Below are positions 10,409 through 22,800 of a stretch of DNA of 64,000 nt, piece by piece. Source of the DNA: Clusia tigrina (Eukaryota; Arthropoda; Insecta; Diptera; Clusiidae); NCBI GenBank assembly GCA_920105625.2, contig OV050030.1:320592368-320656367 (forward strand), given 5' to 3'. Within the stretch, counting starts at the first letter, position 1. Each line of letters opens with the position of its first letter. A model generated the notes under the pieces. That model saw only the letters and a list, made by a program, of their open reading frames with translations, made no database searches and was not told the DNA's origin. A program made the translations under genes and the position numbers.

Positions 10409-10800
10409 CGCACGTCAGTTTTTTTTATTTTTAAATTATTCATCTAGTTCTTACGGCCACCCGTTCGATTAATCAAGCTAAGGCATCCAAAAATTTGAAA
10501 CGGGAATGGGTTGGTCAACTGTGGCAGCGCCCCGTACCACAGCAAGGCCACCGTTACTACCTGAGGCGGCCTGGTGTCAGGAAGGGATACAGCCTAATTA
10601 ACCTCCTGGCTGCAAAACAACATCCAATGGGCACGATCCCAAGAACACCCTGGATTAGGAGGGAGACAGTTCTTAGTTGGATTACTCCGCAGTAGTCAGT
10701 CCGGCTAGGGTAATCCCATTAGAGCCGAAACTCCGCCATCCTAACCCATTGCGTCATTGCAATCCCTTAAGCCTTCGTACCCCGACAAGGTGACTGCTCT
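10409..10800 (-). promoter_or_regulatory. 5' UTR / presumed internal promoter of the LOA-type LINE
   Basis: This is the GC-richer leader between the target-site duplication and the ORF1 start. LINEs of this group carry an internal promoter in this position. No TATA box is evident and I cannot point to a specific initiator. The leader begins at 10800, reading agagcagtcacc on the minus strand. Confidence 0.5.
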
Positions 10801-10812
10801 TCATTGAAATTA
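10801..10812. repeat. Target-site duplication, right copy (LOA-type LINE)
   Basis: This is an exact copy of the 12 bases at 5563-5574. It is followed directly by the continuation of the I-clade LINE ORF1. Confidence 0.88.
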
Positions 10813-11720
10813 ATCAGTAAAGAAATTTTAACTATCTTGGAACTTCGCGATGGTAACTTGCTTCTTTTAGTGAAAGTGTAGAAGTTGCAAGAAGTTTATT
10901 GCCGCTAAAGAACTCCATGGAATATGTTCAATAAAAAGCTTCTTCCACGTATAATTAAATAGCACTAAGGGTACAGTGTACGCTCCATGCCTCAACCAAG
11001 TTGCAGAAGATGAAATAGTGAATGAACTTTTATCCCAAGGTGTTATTTCGGTATACAAATTTAATAAAATTATTGACGGTAAACCACATCCAAGTGGTGT
11101 AGTTTTGTTGACTTTCGATCGTTACCATCTTCCAACAAAAATAGACATTTTATGGTACGTTCGAGAATGCATACCCAATCCAATTTGACGCAAATCATGC
11201 CAAATATTGGGACACACTGCTAAATATTGCAGATATGCACCTGCTTGCGTGACCTGTAATCTTCTCCCGCACAACAATACCGGATCCTCTCACACTCTCT
11301 GTGCAAACTGTCTTGAAAACCACCCGGCGTCTTCAAAAGAATGCACTAAATTCCAACAGCAAAGAGAAGTTTTGAAAATCCAAATTAAAAAGAAGTGCAG
11401 TATGCGTGAAGCAAAACAGTGATACAAAACACAACACAATCCCGACCCCTCACCGAATAGCTATGCGGCTACTCTCTCAGACTCAACCAAAGCAACACAA
11501 AAACCTAAAATCAACAATCAAAACTACATAAATGAAACAAAAACACAAACTAACAATGAAAACAAATTAACAGAACAAAATCAAATAAACATCAACAACA
11601 CGCCAATATCAAACAATTCCTCGCAAACTGTCTCTCCTATTAAACACAGTGAGAAGACCATTGCAGCAATCATCGATAACTCTCAAAAAACTCTCTTCGT
11701 TGAAACCCACGCTGAATAAT
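10813..11720 (+). pseudogene. I-clade LINE ORF1, C-terminal part with zinc knuckles
   Basis: This continues the frame broken at 5574. The piece at 10976-11188 reads CLNQVAEDEIVNELLSQGVI and then HPSGVVLLTFDR. After a frameshift, 11207-11422 shows Cys/His clusters: MGHTAKYCRYAPACVTC, HNNTGSSHTLCANC and HPASSKEC. These CCHC-type knuckles bind element RNA. An in-frame TGA at 11420 is followed by an Asn/Gln/Thr-rich tail to about 11718. There are several stops and at least two shifts. Confidence 0.72.
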
Positions 11721-11841
11721 ACACACTCTGCTCTTCCTTCTCATAACTCTCCTACCTACTCTAATATTTTCAATACAAAGCTTCCAAACATACAAGATAA
11801 AGACTCTGCTATATCTGACTAAATTACACCTTACTTTCATT

Positions 11842-14800
11842 ATGAGTATTAAAATATTGCAATGGAACATAAAACGTTTTATAAACAACTACAATGAACT
11901 ACATTTGATCATAAAAGCTATTTCTCCTGATATCATTGCACTTCAAGAAACGCACTTCCCTTACGGAAAAGATAATATAATCACCCCTAAACAATATAAT
12001 GGATATTTCCACAACCTTTCTACAAACCTCTCATCTAAACAAGGAGTCGGGATTCTAATCAAGAAGCATATTCCGCATAAATTACTTAATGTACAATCTC
12101 CATTAGCATCGTTAGCATTAGAAATCAAATACGGACTAACTTTCACAATAAGAAATACCTATATCCCCCCTCAACAAAACTTTTTAGTTCAGAATTTAGA
12201 GTCTTTACTAGGTTATGCCCCATCACAGTATATCCGGCGATTTGAACTTTTGGGGTCCCCTCTGGGGCTCCCCTCAAGCCAATGATAGAGGCAAAATCTT
12301 AGAGGATTTTTTTCTTGCCCGCGATCTAATCGTTTTAAATTATGGGACCCCCACTCATTTTTCAACGCACAGAACCTTCACCCATATTGACCTTTCTTTA
12401 TGCTCAGCACACCTTGCACCCAAATGTAGTTGGGTTACTTTAGATAATCTGCATAACAGTGATCTTTTTCCCATTTGTATTGATATCATATCCAACCTCG
12501 ATCCTGAAAGAATCATTCCCAAGCACAAATTCAAAACTGATTTAGCTAATTGGGCTGCATTTCAGTGCGCTTGCGCCCGTAGACTTGAATGTTTCTCCCC
12601 ATCCTATAATATTAACCAAGAAGTAGCTCAATTTTGCAAAGCAATTCGGTCTGCTTCCAACGTATCAATTCCACAAACTAAAAGTTTCTTTGTCAAAAAA
12701 TCTGTACCATGGTGGAATAGTAATTTACATTATTAAGAGAAAAGATAATATCTAGCTGGCGTGATTATAAGCACTACAGAATCGACACTAACTTAGCTCT
12801 TTACAAAAAAGCAAATGCTATATTTAGAAGAGATATTAGAGAAGCTAAAGCCAACTGTCTTGAAAAATTTACATCTCACATCACTCCCAAATCCAGTATC
12901 AAACAAATATGGTGCGACATTCGAGTTTTTGTTGGTGGCAGCAAAACCACGCCATTTCGTATCTTAACTGCTGGAGATTCTCATTTGACTTCTTCTTTTG
13001 AAATGGCAAATACCTTCGCTAATAATTGGTCTGAGCTCTCTAGCGACGCCAACTTTTCATCTCTGAGAAACGATTTTTCCTACATACGGAATATAAACCC
13101 ATTCACATATCACTGACTGCAAATAAAATTGAGTCAATCGAACTCGAAACTGCGCTACAGTCAGCAAAAGGAAAAACTCCAGGTTTAGATCACATATCGT
13201 ACCCGATGTTAAATAATCTCCCAGCCTCTGCCAAAAAAATATTACTAGTTTTATACAATAAAATTTTAGACCACGGTATCCTTCCACAAACTTGGCGCAC
13301 AGCTGAAATAATACCGATACCTAAGCCTAACAAACCAATTTCTGAAATTAGTACCTATCGCCCCATATCTCTTCTACCTTGTTTCGGGAAGGTCCTGGAA
13401 AAAATAATTGCTAAAAGATGATTGTGATATATAACCACTAACAATTTTATCAGCTCAAACCAAGTAGCTTTTAAAAAGAGGCAGTGCACAATTGATGCTC
13501 TCCTCCATCTCGAACATTTCGTGTCAACTGCCCTTTCGAATAAAAGTCATGTGTCTGTAGTGGCCACTGACTTTGAAAGAGCATTCGATCGCATTGGTGT
13601 TCAGCTTGTCCTCCAACAGCTATCGACTTGGAAGATTGGTCCAAAGATGTTTGCTTTTGTAAAGGCCGGGCTTTCGGGTGAGAGTTAACCAAAAATTTTC
13701 AAATACTCAGTCTCTCGATAATGGGATACCACAGGGTTTTCCTTTGTCTGTTGTTTTATTTATAGCAGCTTTTGACCAAATCAGTAAAATAGTAGCCGAT
13801 TATAAAAATATTAAATACTCTATATACGCGGATGATGCTATCTTCTTTACTAATGACAATTCTAACAATGATGTTAATTGTATTTTTTCTAAAATTTTGT
13901 ATGATATTGATAAATGGTGTACTCGGTCTGGTGGCCGAATCTCTATAAACAAATGCAAATTAATTCACTTTTGTAAAAAAAGAAAATGTAAAATGTTTAC
14001 TTTCAATTTTAACAACACTTCTATTGAACTACTTAATGAAGTGAAAATTCTTGGCGTCATCTTCGACAAGAAATTTAACTTTAAGGCCCAATGTTTAAAT
14101 TAAAGAAAAAATTTTAATGCCAGGCTTAATATTGTTAAATTCTTATCTTATATATAGTCTAGTACATATTTCTACCATTATCAATGTCACAAGATCACTA
14201 ATACTTTCCAAAATAAACTACCCTCTCCCAATTTTTGGATGGTGCGCTCAAAGCAACTTAAAGCAGCTATAAGCGCCCTACCATGCAGCTCGAAGAGCCA
14301 TAAGAGCCTTCCCTACGTCGCCGACAAGAAATATCTTAGCCGAAGCTGGTTTACCTTCTATTATGGAGCAAGTACGTGCATCAACTTTTCACCTTATACC
14401 AAAATTATTTAACGTCAGAAATGCAACGCTTCTCAAATACGTCCAGTGTGCCTTCAAACACACCAAAAGGTATACTATACAATCCGTAATCCGCCGCTGT
14501 ATTGAAGTAGCTAAATGTCTTGTACCTGACACAGCTCCTCGGCTAATCAAGCAGAAAAGAGACCCTCCTTGGCATCTCAAAGACTCATCATTTGCCCTAG
14601 ATCTGATTTCGTACTCTAAATCTACCACAAATTCTGAAGCCTACCGACAACTTTTTGGAGAACATACAGGCAAATACACTAATAAGAACTGGACCCTTTT
14701 ATTTACTGATGTCTCAAAACAACCCGAATGCACTACTTTCGCGGTAGTATACTCTACCGGAATAGTAATATCCACTGTCCTTATTCAACAACATTGTTCA

Positions 14801-15428
14801 ATCTTCACAGCCGAAATTTTGGCTGCTCGTTTGCACAAAGGCAGATTTCTTATACTCGTTTGCTCTGATAGCAAATCTTCCATAGAGGCGATTCGTAAGC
14901 AATGAGGCCATGCTTGCTTCAGATATAAGAGAAGCATGCATAAAATGCGCTAATAGATTAAATTAAAAATCATGTGGGTACCCAGCCATGTTGGGATTGT
15001 TGGCAACGAATTCGCTGATTCAACCGCTGTCAACAGCAGTAAGGCATCCCCTATTGTACTTCCCTACACGAGAAAATACAGATATGCGTAAATTATTTGA
15101 GAAATCCTTGTGTACACGAAAAATGGAAGAGTGGAACATATATACACATAATTAAAAGTCGTATAATCGAGAAGGAATCAAACCCACCTATCCAGGATCA
15201 TGCACCTTAAAGCAATTAAAAATTTTTGTTCGACTTCGGTTGGGACATGCCTCATTTTCGCACGAAGACTTACTGCATCGAGAACCAGCGCCAAATTGTG
15301 ATTATTGCACCGGACACAGAGCTTCAATAACTCATGTATTGAACGAATGCAGAGCTTTCAGTGCAATTAGAAGAAATATATTTGGTACGGAAGTCCTTAG
15401 TAATCTTTTAAAAAATGTGACTAGATAG
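11842..15428 (+). pseudogene. I-clade LINE ORF2: endonuclease, reverse transcriptase, RNase H
   Basis: The start at 11842 (MSIKILQWNIKRFINNYNEL) opens an APE-like endonuclease, with ALQETHFP (catalytic Glu) and ISGDLNFWGPLWGS after a frameshift near 12215. The endonuclease ends with SVPWWNSNLHY at about 12736. The reverse transcriptase follows in pieces: 13206-13421 (TYRPISLLPCFGKVLEKIIA) and 13678-14103 (IPQGFPLSVVLF, IYADDAIFF, the YADD box). RNase H is at about 14690-15060 (LLFTDVSKQ, FTAEILAARL, CSDSKSSIEAI, WVPSHVGI-like after a shift), and a final Cys/His segment at 15240-15428 contains NCDYCTGHRASITHVLNEC. Frameshifts and stops separate all pieces. Confidence 0.78.
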
Positions 15429-15590
15429 TATAAAATCAATAGAAACCTTTTTAAGTTGTATTCATTTCAAAAAAAATTTAAAATAAAATAGATTAAAATC
15501 GAGTCGAAGGCCCTGGCAGCCAGTACTCATTAATTGTATTTATTGTAATAATTAATTTATTAGAATAAAGTGTAATAATAATAATAATGA

Positions 15591-16020
15591 TATATTATTA
15601 GTTAATTCCTCCTTTAATCCCCCCTTTTCGACATACATGTCTTTTTTGACATACACACCTTTTTTTATAAAAACATTTGACGGAAGAGTGTCTCCTGGAT
15701 GCTGTGTCGATGACCTTTTCGTAGACGGTGTTTCTGATAGAGAGCGAACTTTTCTCTAAGAAAACAACAATTTGAAATGGTATGCAAAAATTGTTTGTCA
15801 ACAAAGCATAAAAAAGCATACTCTGGGCTCTGATTTTGTTATTTATATGGAAAACTTTGAACCTGATTTTAACCCACTTCATGACAATTCCTGATAATAC
15901 TTTTTTCTGCAAATCTGCATCACTGTACCTTTCATATCACCAAATTTATTTTCCAAGAACAGATTAAAAAGGAAGTGTAAAATTCACAAAACATTTCAAA
16001 AACAACAACAACATAATTAA
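15591..16020. other. Interval without recognised gene
   Basis: A 104-codon minus-strand frame (15912-15598) has a basic, Cys-containing C-terminus (RCVCQKRHVCRKGGIKGG). I recognise no family and its composition is not clearly coding. The rest is AT-rich spacer between the I-clade LINE tail and a Jockey ORF1 relic. Confidence 0.3.
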
Positions 16021-16021
16021 C

Positions 16022-16940
16022 ATGGGTGTTTCTGACACTCATCATCAAAAAACAACAAATAGAAATGCATCTTTCTCATTTGTCTCTACTCAATGTAACT
16101 GCTGCTCCAAATTACCTGTCGATGTAGCAGAGAGCAGAGCCAGATCCTGCTCTTCCGCTCTCCTTAACGCACCACTACCAGCGTTTCAAATCCCTGGAGT
16201 GTTCAATGCGCGACACCCTTTACTATGATGGAGGCTTACCCACCTGCTATAACATCAGAGAGAACAACCACAACGCAAAGCTCTTGTACTACAACAGCAG
16301 CTTCGACAGCTACGACAAGTACATTGCTTTATACTAGCGTAACAATTATGTTTACTAAGCCAACAACACCAATTATAACAACAACAACAAACACGCAAGT
16401 ACAAAACGCATACAGTAGAAACAATAGCAAACAATCCGATCAGAGTAACCGAAAACGTAACCGCGAGAAGTAATCGCCAAACAAATAGAAGGACCACAAT
16501 AACAACAAAAATCAGAAAAATAAACTACTGAGCGCAACACAAACAACACTATAATAATATTGGCTGAGCAAGTCATTACCTCCAAATACAACAAACAGGT
16601 TCGAACTACTGCACTAAATGACAAACATAATAAAATTGCTAAGGCAAAAAGAAACAAAATATTACACAATTAAGCCCAAAGAGCAAAGTGGATTTAAAGT
16701 AATTTTACGAAATATATACATTAAATACATTACTCAACGGGAAGAGACGATATTATAGCTGTACTAGCCGAATTAGGACATGAAGTACTAAACTTTCCCA
16801 ACATGCTAAAAAAAAACAACAACTTCCTTTATTCGCCTGGAACTTAAACCAAACGATAATAAAAAAGGACCTTAACCCATCTTTTACACTGTGAACTAAT
16901 CTTCGAACCACCTCACCAAATAGGAACTATTCTAATGATG
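16022..16940 (+). pseudogene. Jockey-type LINE ORF1 relic
   Basis: The stretch opens with two overlapping frames (16022-16228 and 16225-16473); the second is very Thr/Ser-rich, as in the N-termini of Jockey/F-type ORF1. Past 16660 the reading becomes PKEQSGFKVILRNI, then DDIIAVLAELGHEVLNFPN (frame shifted) and QLPLFAWNLNQ. This resembles the conserved ORF1 core that precedes the zinc knuckles. The knuckles themselves are missing: at about 16935 the sequence turns into Gypsy RNase H. Stops and shifts throughout. Confidence 0.55.
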
Positions 16941-17180
16941 CAACTGATGCAAGCAACATAGTAATCGGATCTGTGTTGTCGCAAGGTGGAAATGTAAACT
17001 TTTAACTGACTACAAACTTTTCACACTTGGATTTTTTCTTTAAAGGAACCGCATACAAAGCTAGTAACGACTTAAATTAGAAGAACTCGATTACGACATA
17101 ATTTAAAAAAAAGGAAAGAAAGTAGAATTGGTGACGCTCTGTCACCGGTTGAGATAAATGTTACAAAATTCTCAAATTCG
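16935..17180 (+). pseudogene. Gypsy RNase H fragment
   Basis: The plus strand reads DATDASNIVIGSVLSQGG (about 16936-16990), the N-terminal RNase H motif of Gypsy pol. After a gap it reads EELDYDII, then a shifted GKESRIGDALS-like piece near 17125-17145, the RNase H/integrase linker. The middle of the domain is deleted. It lies in the opposite orientation to the Gypsy fragment at 17470-19224. Confidence 0.55.
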
Positions 17181-17469
17181 AATAGTGTTGAATTATTTTC
17201 AATTTGTTTTTATATGAACTTTTTATTATTTAATATTCTAAATATTTTTTCTTAATTGCTTTACCGTGCTTACATTCGGCTATAATGCCTGTTGAGCATA
17301 TTTATATTATTTAACTTTTAAAAACGACCAAGTTTAATTGGCACACTTCCGCTGACATTGACTTTGTAATTGTGCTATCTGATACCTGTACATGATATCA
17401 GTTTGTTTTGGTAGTTCTTGTTGTGTTGGCGCTTGTAAAATATAATGAACATGTGTCTGTAGCTGTGTG
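17181..17469. other. AT-rich spacer
   Basis: No coding pattern, inverted repeat or LTR boundary is visible. The interval separates two oppositely oriented Gypsy fragments. Confidence 0.4.
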
Positions 17470-19224
17470 GCCTCGTATGAAATAATGTTAATAAATTATG
17501 CAGTTTCTTAGGCTTGCCCTTAATTGTTAAGACTTTTGTAACTGGACTATGGAGCTCTGCTACCGTGTATGGGTCTATTCACACAGGAGAAAATTTATTC
17601 TTTCGGGTCTGATGCTTCATCAGTATTCGGTCGCGAAAATGTAAAACTACGGGATTTACCACCTAATTGTAGACTTCTCTAGCCACTCGTTTAGCGTGAT
17701 CTTGGTTTTCTCTACCCAACTATTGCGCGCGCTGTAACTGGTATTTCCGTACTTTATTTGGGTCAGCAGAATTGTATAGTGGCTCACATTTGCGCGGCAA
17801 ATTTGTTGGCACTTTGAAGACAAATCCGTATAGTGTCTTAGACGGAGTTTGCTTCTTTGATACATTTACAGTATTGTTGTGTACATGCATATCCGTTGTC
17901 AGCCACTCATGCCAGTTAGAGCCATCCTCTTTGACGAAACTACGCAAGTATTCTGCTATGACTTCGTTCCAGCGAACTGTTCGCTTGCGTAATGTGTAAT
18001 TTCTTAATCCCTAACATTTTACATGTCCCAGATTATAATTTTGACACGAAATTCGAACCGTTGTCGGTCACCAATACTTTCGGTATGTTGTAACGCGCTA
18101 TAATTTCGTCAAAAAGTGCTTTGGCTACCGTACTCGCCTCTGCATCAGGTATAGCTACGCATGCCATATACTTTGAAAAATCATCTTCCAACATCCAGAT
18201 GTATTTATTTCCCGAAACTATCTCAGATAAAATATCTACAATATTCATGTGAACTTTATCAAATGGTTGTTTCGGTGTGTCAGTTAACACCATTTGCATT
18301 TTTGTTAGCCTCGAACTCTTGTTGGCCTGGCAGTTTGGGCAACTCTTTATATATTTTTTTATGTCTCTGAGCATACCTTTCCAGGCGTATATCAGTCTGA
18401 TGCTCCCGTAGGTTTTCCAAGACCCCTGGTGTCCACCTTGAGGTGAATCATCGAAACCCTTCAGTACCTCCTGAATATCTTTGTTATGCTCGAGCCACTC
18501 TACCCTGTTGGCTGGCTATTTGTCTCTACTGACCGTTTAACATTGTTCTTCTCCCTTTCGGCCTTTGCCTTTGCTCTAGTTTTAAATACCGCTATCTTTT
18601 GGATTTGTGGCACTCTGCTAAGTGCATCTGCATTTAGGTTCTTTTTCACAGGCTTGTATATGATTTCAAAATCACACTCAGACAATTTGTGCCTACCAAG
18701 AGGTTTGATCCTTAAGATTCGCTATGCCTCTCAGCGATTGGTGGTCGGTATAAATTTTGAATGGGCGTCCGCAGATATGCCCTAAAATTCTTCATAGCCC
18801 ACACTATGGCTAGAAATTCTTTCTCTATTGTGGAGTGTCTCTTCTCTGTATCGCTAAGCGCCCTGCTTGCGAATGCTATTGGTAGGTCATTACCGACTTC
18901 CCCTTGTGACAATACTGCCCCTAATGCTTCATTGCTAGCTTCGGTGGTCCACAAAAAAATTTGCTCAAAGGCGGGGTACCCTCTACTTGGCGGCGAGCTA
19001 ATTATCTGTTTTAGTCTTTCGAATGCTTGCTGACAGCTCTCTGCCCATTCGAACTTTGCTTTCTTAGCAACTTATTGATTTGCAATGCAATTCTGGCTAG
19101 TCCTTCTACGAACTTTCTGTAATAGTTCACTAGTCCTAGGAATGCTTGCACTTCTTTTCTATTTATTTGAATTGCCAAATTCTTTACATATTCCACCTTT
19201 TGAGGGTCCGGCAGTGCTCCTGCG
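17470..19224 (-). pseudogene. Gypsy pol fragment: RT end, RNase H, integrase
   Basis: Minus-strand order: the end of RT (RKEVQAFLGLVNYYRKFVEG, near 19090-19170), RNase H (18954-18712, NEALGAVLSQGE and PIAFASRALSDTEKRHSTIEKEF) and the linker NLNADALSRV (18640-18610). The integrase zinc finger is near 18374-18290 (CPNCQ), then the integrase core (HMNIVDILSE and VLVTDNGSNFVSK, holding the first two catalytic Asp) and its C-terminal part to 17470 (MKHQTRKNKFSPV). The third catalytic residue falls in a region broken near 18010. No LTRs, gag or protease remain. At 19224 it is joined abruptly to Jockey RT sequence. The motifs suit the 17.6/mdg-like Gypsy lineages. A relic. Confidence 0.78.
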
Positions 19225-19597
19225 TCATTTATAAATTTAAAGGCAGTATGCTTTTTAGCTTTAGTGAAAGTCGTGTATGCCAAACTTTGTCGAATGGTTG
19301 GGTAATGTCGAGCAACATAGCAGAACAATCTTCTTTACGTTCGTAAGTTATTTGGATGTTACTTACAATACGGTGAACTTGTTCAACCGTGCCGTGCTTT
19401 TTGCGGAAGCCAAACTGGTGATCTGGTATTACATTTTTCCATCCTCTTTGTTATCAACTTTTCGAAAAGCTTTAAAAAAATTGATAATAAGCTTATAGAT
19501 CTATAAGATTCCACCTTTGTCGGATCTTTGGCAGGCTTGGGAATCACCGTTATTTGAGACATTTTCCATATTTGGGGGAATGAGCCTGTTAAAGAGG
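19225..19597 (-). pseudogene. Jockey LINE reverse transcriptase fragment (copy A)
   Basis: The minus strand encodes the fingers of a Jockey-type RT: TVIPKPAKDPTKVESYRSIS, then a shifted FGFRKKHGTVEQVHRIVSN and CSAMLLDITQPFDKVWHTRL. It matches the Jockey RT at 29973-30345 almost base for base. Its 3' side (19224) is cut against the Gypsy fragment, and its 5' side (19597) abuts the BEL LTR. This is the first half of a duplicated junction. Confidence 0.78.
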
Positions 19598-19825
19598 TGT
19601 AAAAACTGAAAATATATTTATAATCAAACTTTATTTAAAGATCTGCGCAAACCGTTCTCTCTTTTCTCTGTACCAACTACGACTCACTAAAACTAACCTG
19701 ACACATCAAAATGTATGTCAAAAGGTTGTAAGGACAGAGAGAGAATGATACAATTTAAATGAAATTTACACGGTATAATAATTGGGCTGAATTAATACAG
19801 GGTAGAGGCTTGAGGATCCTTAACA
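19598..19825 (-). repeat. BEL/Pao LTR (copy A, 3' LTR of a minus-strand element)
   Basis: 228 bases. On the element strand it starts TGTTAAGGATCC and ends with CA-type termini (plus strand tgtaaaaac...ccttaaca). On the inner side lies a purine-rich stretch (gaggtgggcggaaa on the minus strand), the presumed polypurine primer. About eight differences separate it from the LTR at 30346-30573. No 5' LTR partner is present. Confidence 0.78.
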
Positions 19826-22800
19826 TTTCCGCCCACCTCGTCTAGGTAGTCGTGCGGCGACATATGTGTTGGTTAGTCATGCCGCCCACCGTATTGGTCA
19901 ATAGCCTTGTCATCTGTAGGAAGTACAACCAATTTCGAGATTGCACGTTTAATAACTGCAGATTGAGTACGAATCGTGGCAACTCTCACCAAGTTGTCTC
20001 CTCCAGTATGAACTTCGAGAACGCGACCCAACAACCATTGTGACGGAGGGGCGCGTTCGTCTCGTATAAGCACCAAGTCGTCGGTTTTTATATTGGTTTT
20101 AGCTTGAGGCCATTTGTGACGCACTTGTAACTCATGAAGATATTCGCAACTCCAGCGCTTCCAAAAATCTTGTTGCATTTGTTGAAGCTGCTTCCACCTA
20201 GTGAGTCGGTGAGTATTAATGTCAAGTAAGTTAACCTCAGGTGGCATCGTCAGTGGGCCGCCCACCAAATAGTGACCGGGGGTTAGAGCGGTGGAATCGG
20301 TTGGGTCGTCAGAGAGCGCTTACAGCGGCCTAGAGCTAAGCACGGCTTCAACTTGCTTTAATACGGTGAAGAATTCCTCGAAAGTTAATAATACATCACC
20401 AATGGTCCTCTTTAAGTGATGTTTCATGCTTTTGACACCCGTTTCCCAGATCCCTCCGAAATTGGGCGATCCGGGCGGGATGAAGTGCCATGAGACCCCA
20501 TGGCATGAGGCCAGATGTGCGGCGGCATCGAGTTCATATTTTAAAGTTTTAAAATCATCTTTCAGTATGGCGTTTGCGCCAACAAAAGTTGTTGCACATT
20601 CGCTGTATCTTTATTGTATCCTCTTGATGGGAAAATCCGACGTAAAGCGGCTAGAAAGCATTCGGTCGTTATGTCGCTTACAAGCTCCAGATGTACGGCG
20701 TGTATAATGAAACACACAAAAAGCGCAACATATCCTTTGTAGCTTTTATGTCCTCTGCCTTTCATTGTGCGAATCTTGTAGGGTCCAGCGTAATCCAAAC
20801 CACAATTTTGAAAAGGTTTTCCGGGACTGCAATGAAGTACAGGAAGGGTTCCCAATATTTGATTTGCAACAGTGGACAGTTGCCGGATGCGCTTGATGCA
20901 GTGATCAACATAGGATTTGATGACATACCGCGCGTCAATCAGCCCATAACGTATTCGAAGATAATTTAGTGTCGCTTGTGTAGCACCATGCATCGTGTTG
21001 TCATGTGCGTTAGCAATAATCAACCTAAATAGTGGACTAATTTTTGGCAAAATTATCGGAAAGCGTTCCGAAGTTGGCATAATGGCAAATTTCAAGCGTC
21101 CGTTCATGCGCACAAGACCCTCCTCATCGATCATGGGATTGAGCTTCAGCAAACTGCTTTTTCTGCTGATGGGCTTGCTCTGAATTATACAGGAAATTTC
21201 GTTAGAAAAATTTATGTTTTGAACATACCTTATCCAAAATTGCAAGGCCGCGTTGCGCTCGATGACAGTGCACCATGGCGTCGTCTCATGTGATTGTCTG
21301 AGTCTCGCAGCGATGAATCGTCTACACCAACTAGTGACTGCCAGAAGTTTGTTCAGCTTTCAATATTTGTGGAGCTCGTTCCCCGGATTTTGGCGAAATG
21401 AAACTGCATGTAGAACGGCTACGTTTTCTCTGTCAGGTTCGCTGTCCAGTGGACCAGGTTGCTTTGGCCATAGAGTATCATCATGGTGCAGCTATCAAGG
21501 TCGGCTAGTTCTGTCGGGAATATTCCACGTGATGCTATATCAGCTGGGTTCGTTTTCGAAGGCACGTATCGCCACGAGTCAACTGACGTCAACTCTTGTA
21601 TTTGAGTGACTCTATTGTCGATGTACTATTTGTGTTTTCCGGGATTCGAACGAATCGAACAGAGCACTGTTCTGGCATCGGACCAGCAAAAAGTTTGAAT
21701 TGTCAGTGCCTTGGTGGCAACTTTTGCAGCAAGCAATGCTCCGTTAAGCTCCAAGCATGCTACATGTATCTTTAACGGTGCCACTTTAGTCTTTGCCATA
21801 AGTACTGCCACATGGATAGGCTCGTTTAGCGGCATATGCAGCGGTAGATGCGTCCGCAAATACATGAAGCTCATAGCTTTTAGCGGAAGGTGAAGACGAT
21901 ACTCATCTAGGCACCTTGATATTTTCGATTAGGGGCAGCTCAGCACGAAACTTGATCCAGTTTTGCTGATGTGGTGCTGGTATGGGATCGTCCCATTTAC
22001 AACCGCATAACCAAAGCTGTTGCGCCATAATTTTACCAGTAATTGTGACCGGCGTAAGTAAACAAGTAGGATCATATATTCGGCAAACATCGGAAAGCTG
22101 TTGGCGTTTTGTTACATCACCAGCAAGTGGCATGATGTTGATTTTGTAGCCGATAGTATCAGTGTTCCGATACCAATAGATGCCAAGAGCTCTTGCTTCC
22201 TTGTCTAAATTAAGATCGCAGCATATACCTATTTCATCGTCGTTTACATTAAGACTGCGCAGGAATTGCGATTAATTCGAACTACCCTTTCGAAGCAGAA
22301 ACCCGCCAGATCCAAGTAGGTTTTGAAGTTGACCTTGAAGCTCGAGTGCAGCTTCCTCAGTATCTGCTCCATGGAGGCAATCATCCATGTAGAAACATTC
22401 GTGAAGTACTCGTGACGCTGGCGGGTATGTTGTTTCTTCTTCTTTGGATAGCGTATGAAGAACTTTTATAGTTAAGTAGGTTGAGCAATTTAACCCATAT
22501 GTATCAGTCAGAAGGCGAAATATATCTGCTATGCCATCCTTGTTATGCCAAAATATGCGTTGCATATCATTATATATATCGTTGCATATATGCGTTGTAT
22601 CGGCAGAGTCAACCCAAATGTGGCGATAACATTTTTCTATATCAGCCATAAACCCAATGCAATGCGTTCGCCATTTCATTAAAAGTGACGTTAGATCGTT
22701 CTGTAGTTTAGGGCCCACGTGAAGGCAGTCGTTGAGCGAGACACCAGATTTTGTTTTCTTGCCGCATTGAAAACTACATGCAGTTTTGTGGAGGAGCTAG

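Larger units (their letters stand above)
5575..10800 (-). mobile_element. Near full-length LOA-type LINE
   Basis: The element is 5226 bases long between perfect 12-base target-site duplications. Minus-strand order: 5' UTR (10409-10800), ORF1 (10408-9221), ORF2 (9243-5762), then a 3' UTR of about 190 bases ending in short (CCTA) repeats at 5575-5585. ORF1 has a DUF4780-like region and ORF2 has an APE-type endonuclease, RT and RNase H. This architecture fits the LOA clade; an R1-type assignment is the alternative. Only a few disabling changes are present (in-frame stops near 8698, 7219 and 6467; one frameshift near 6955), so the insertion is relatively young. Confidence 0.8.
5299..15590 (+). 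mobile_element. I-clade LINE, split by a nested LOA-type LINE
   Basis: The element starts near 5299 with a short leader. It encodes an ORF1 with zinc knuckles and an ORF2 with endonuclease, reverse transcriptase, RNase H and a terminal Cys/His segment, and it ends at about 15590 in a run of TAA triplets, as I elements do. RNase H after the reverse transcriptase and the TAA tail favour the I clade over Jockey. Positions 5575-10812 (the LOA insert plus one target-site copy) are not part of it, so the element proper is about 5.05 kb, close to full length. Stops and frameshifts occur throughout. Confidence 0.78.
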
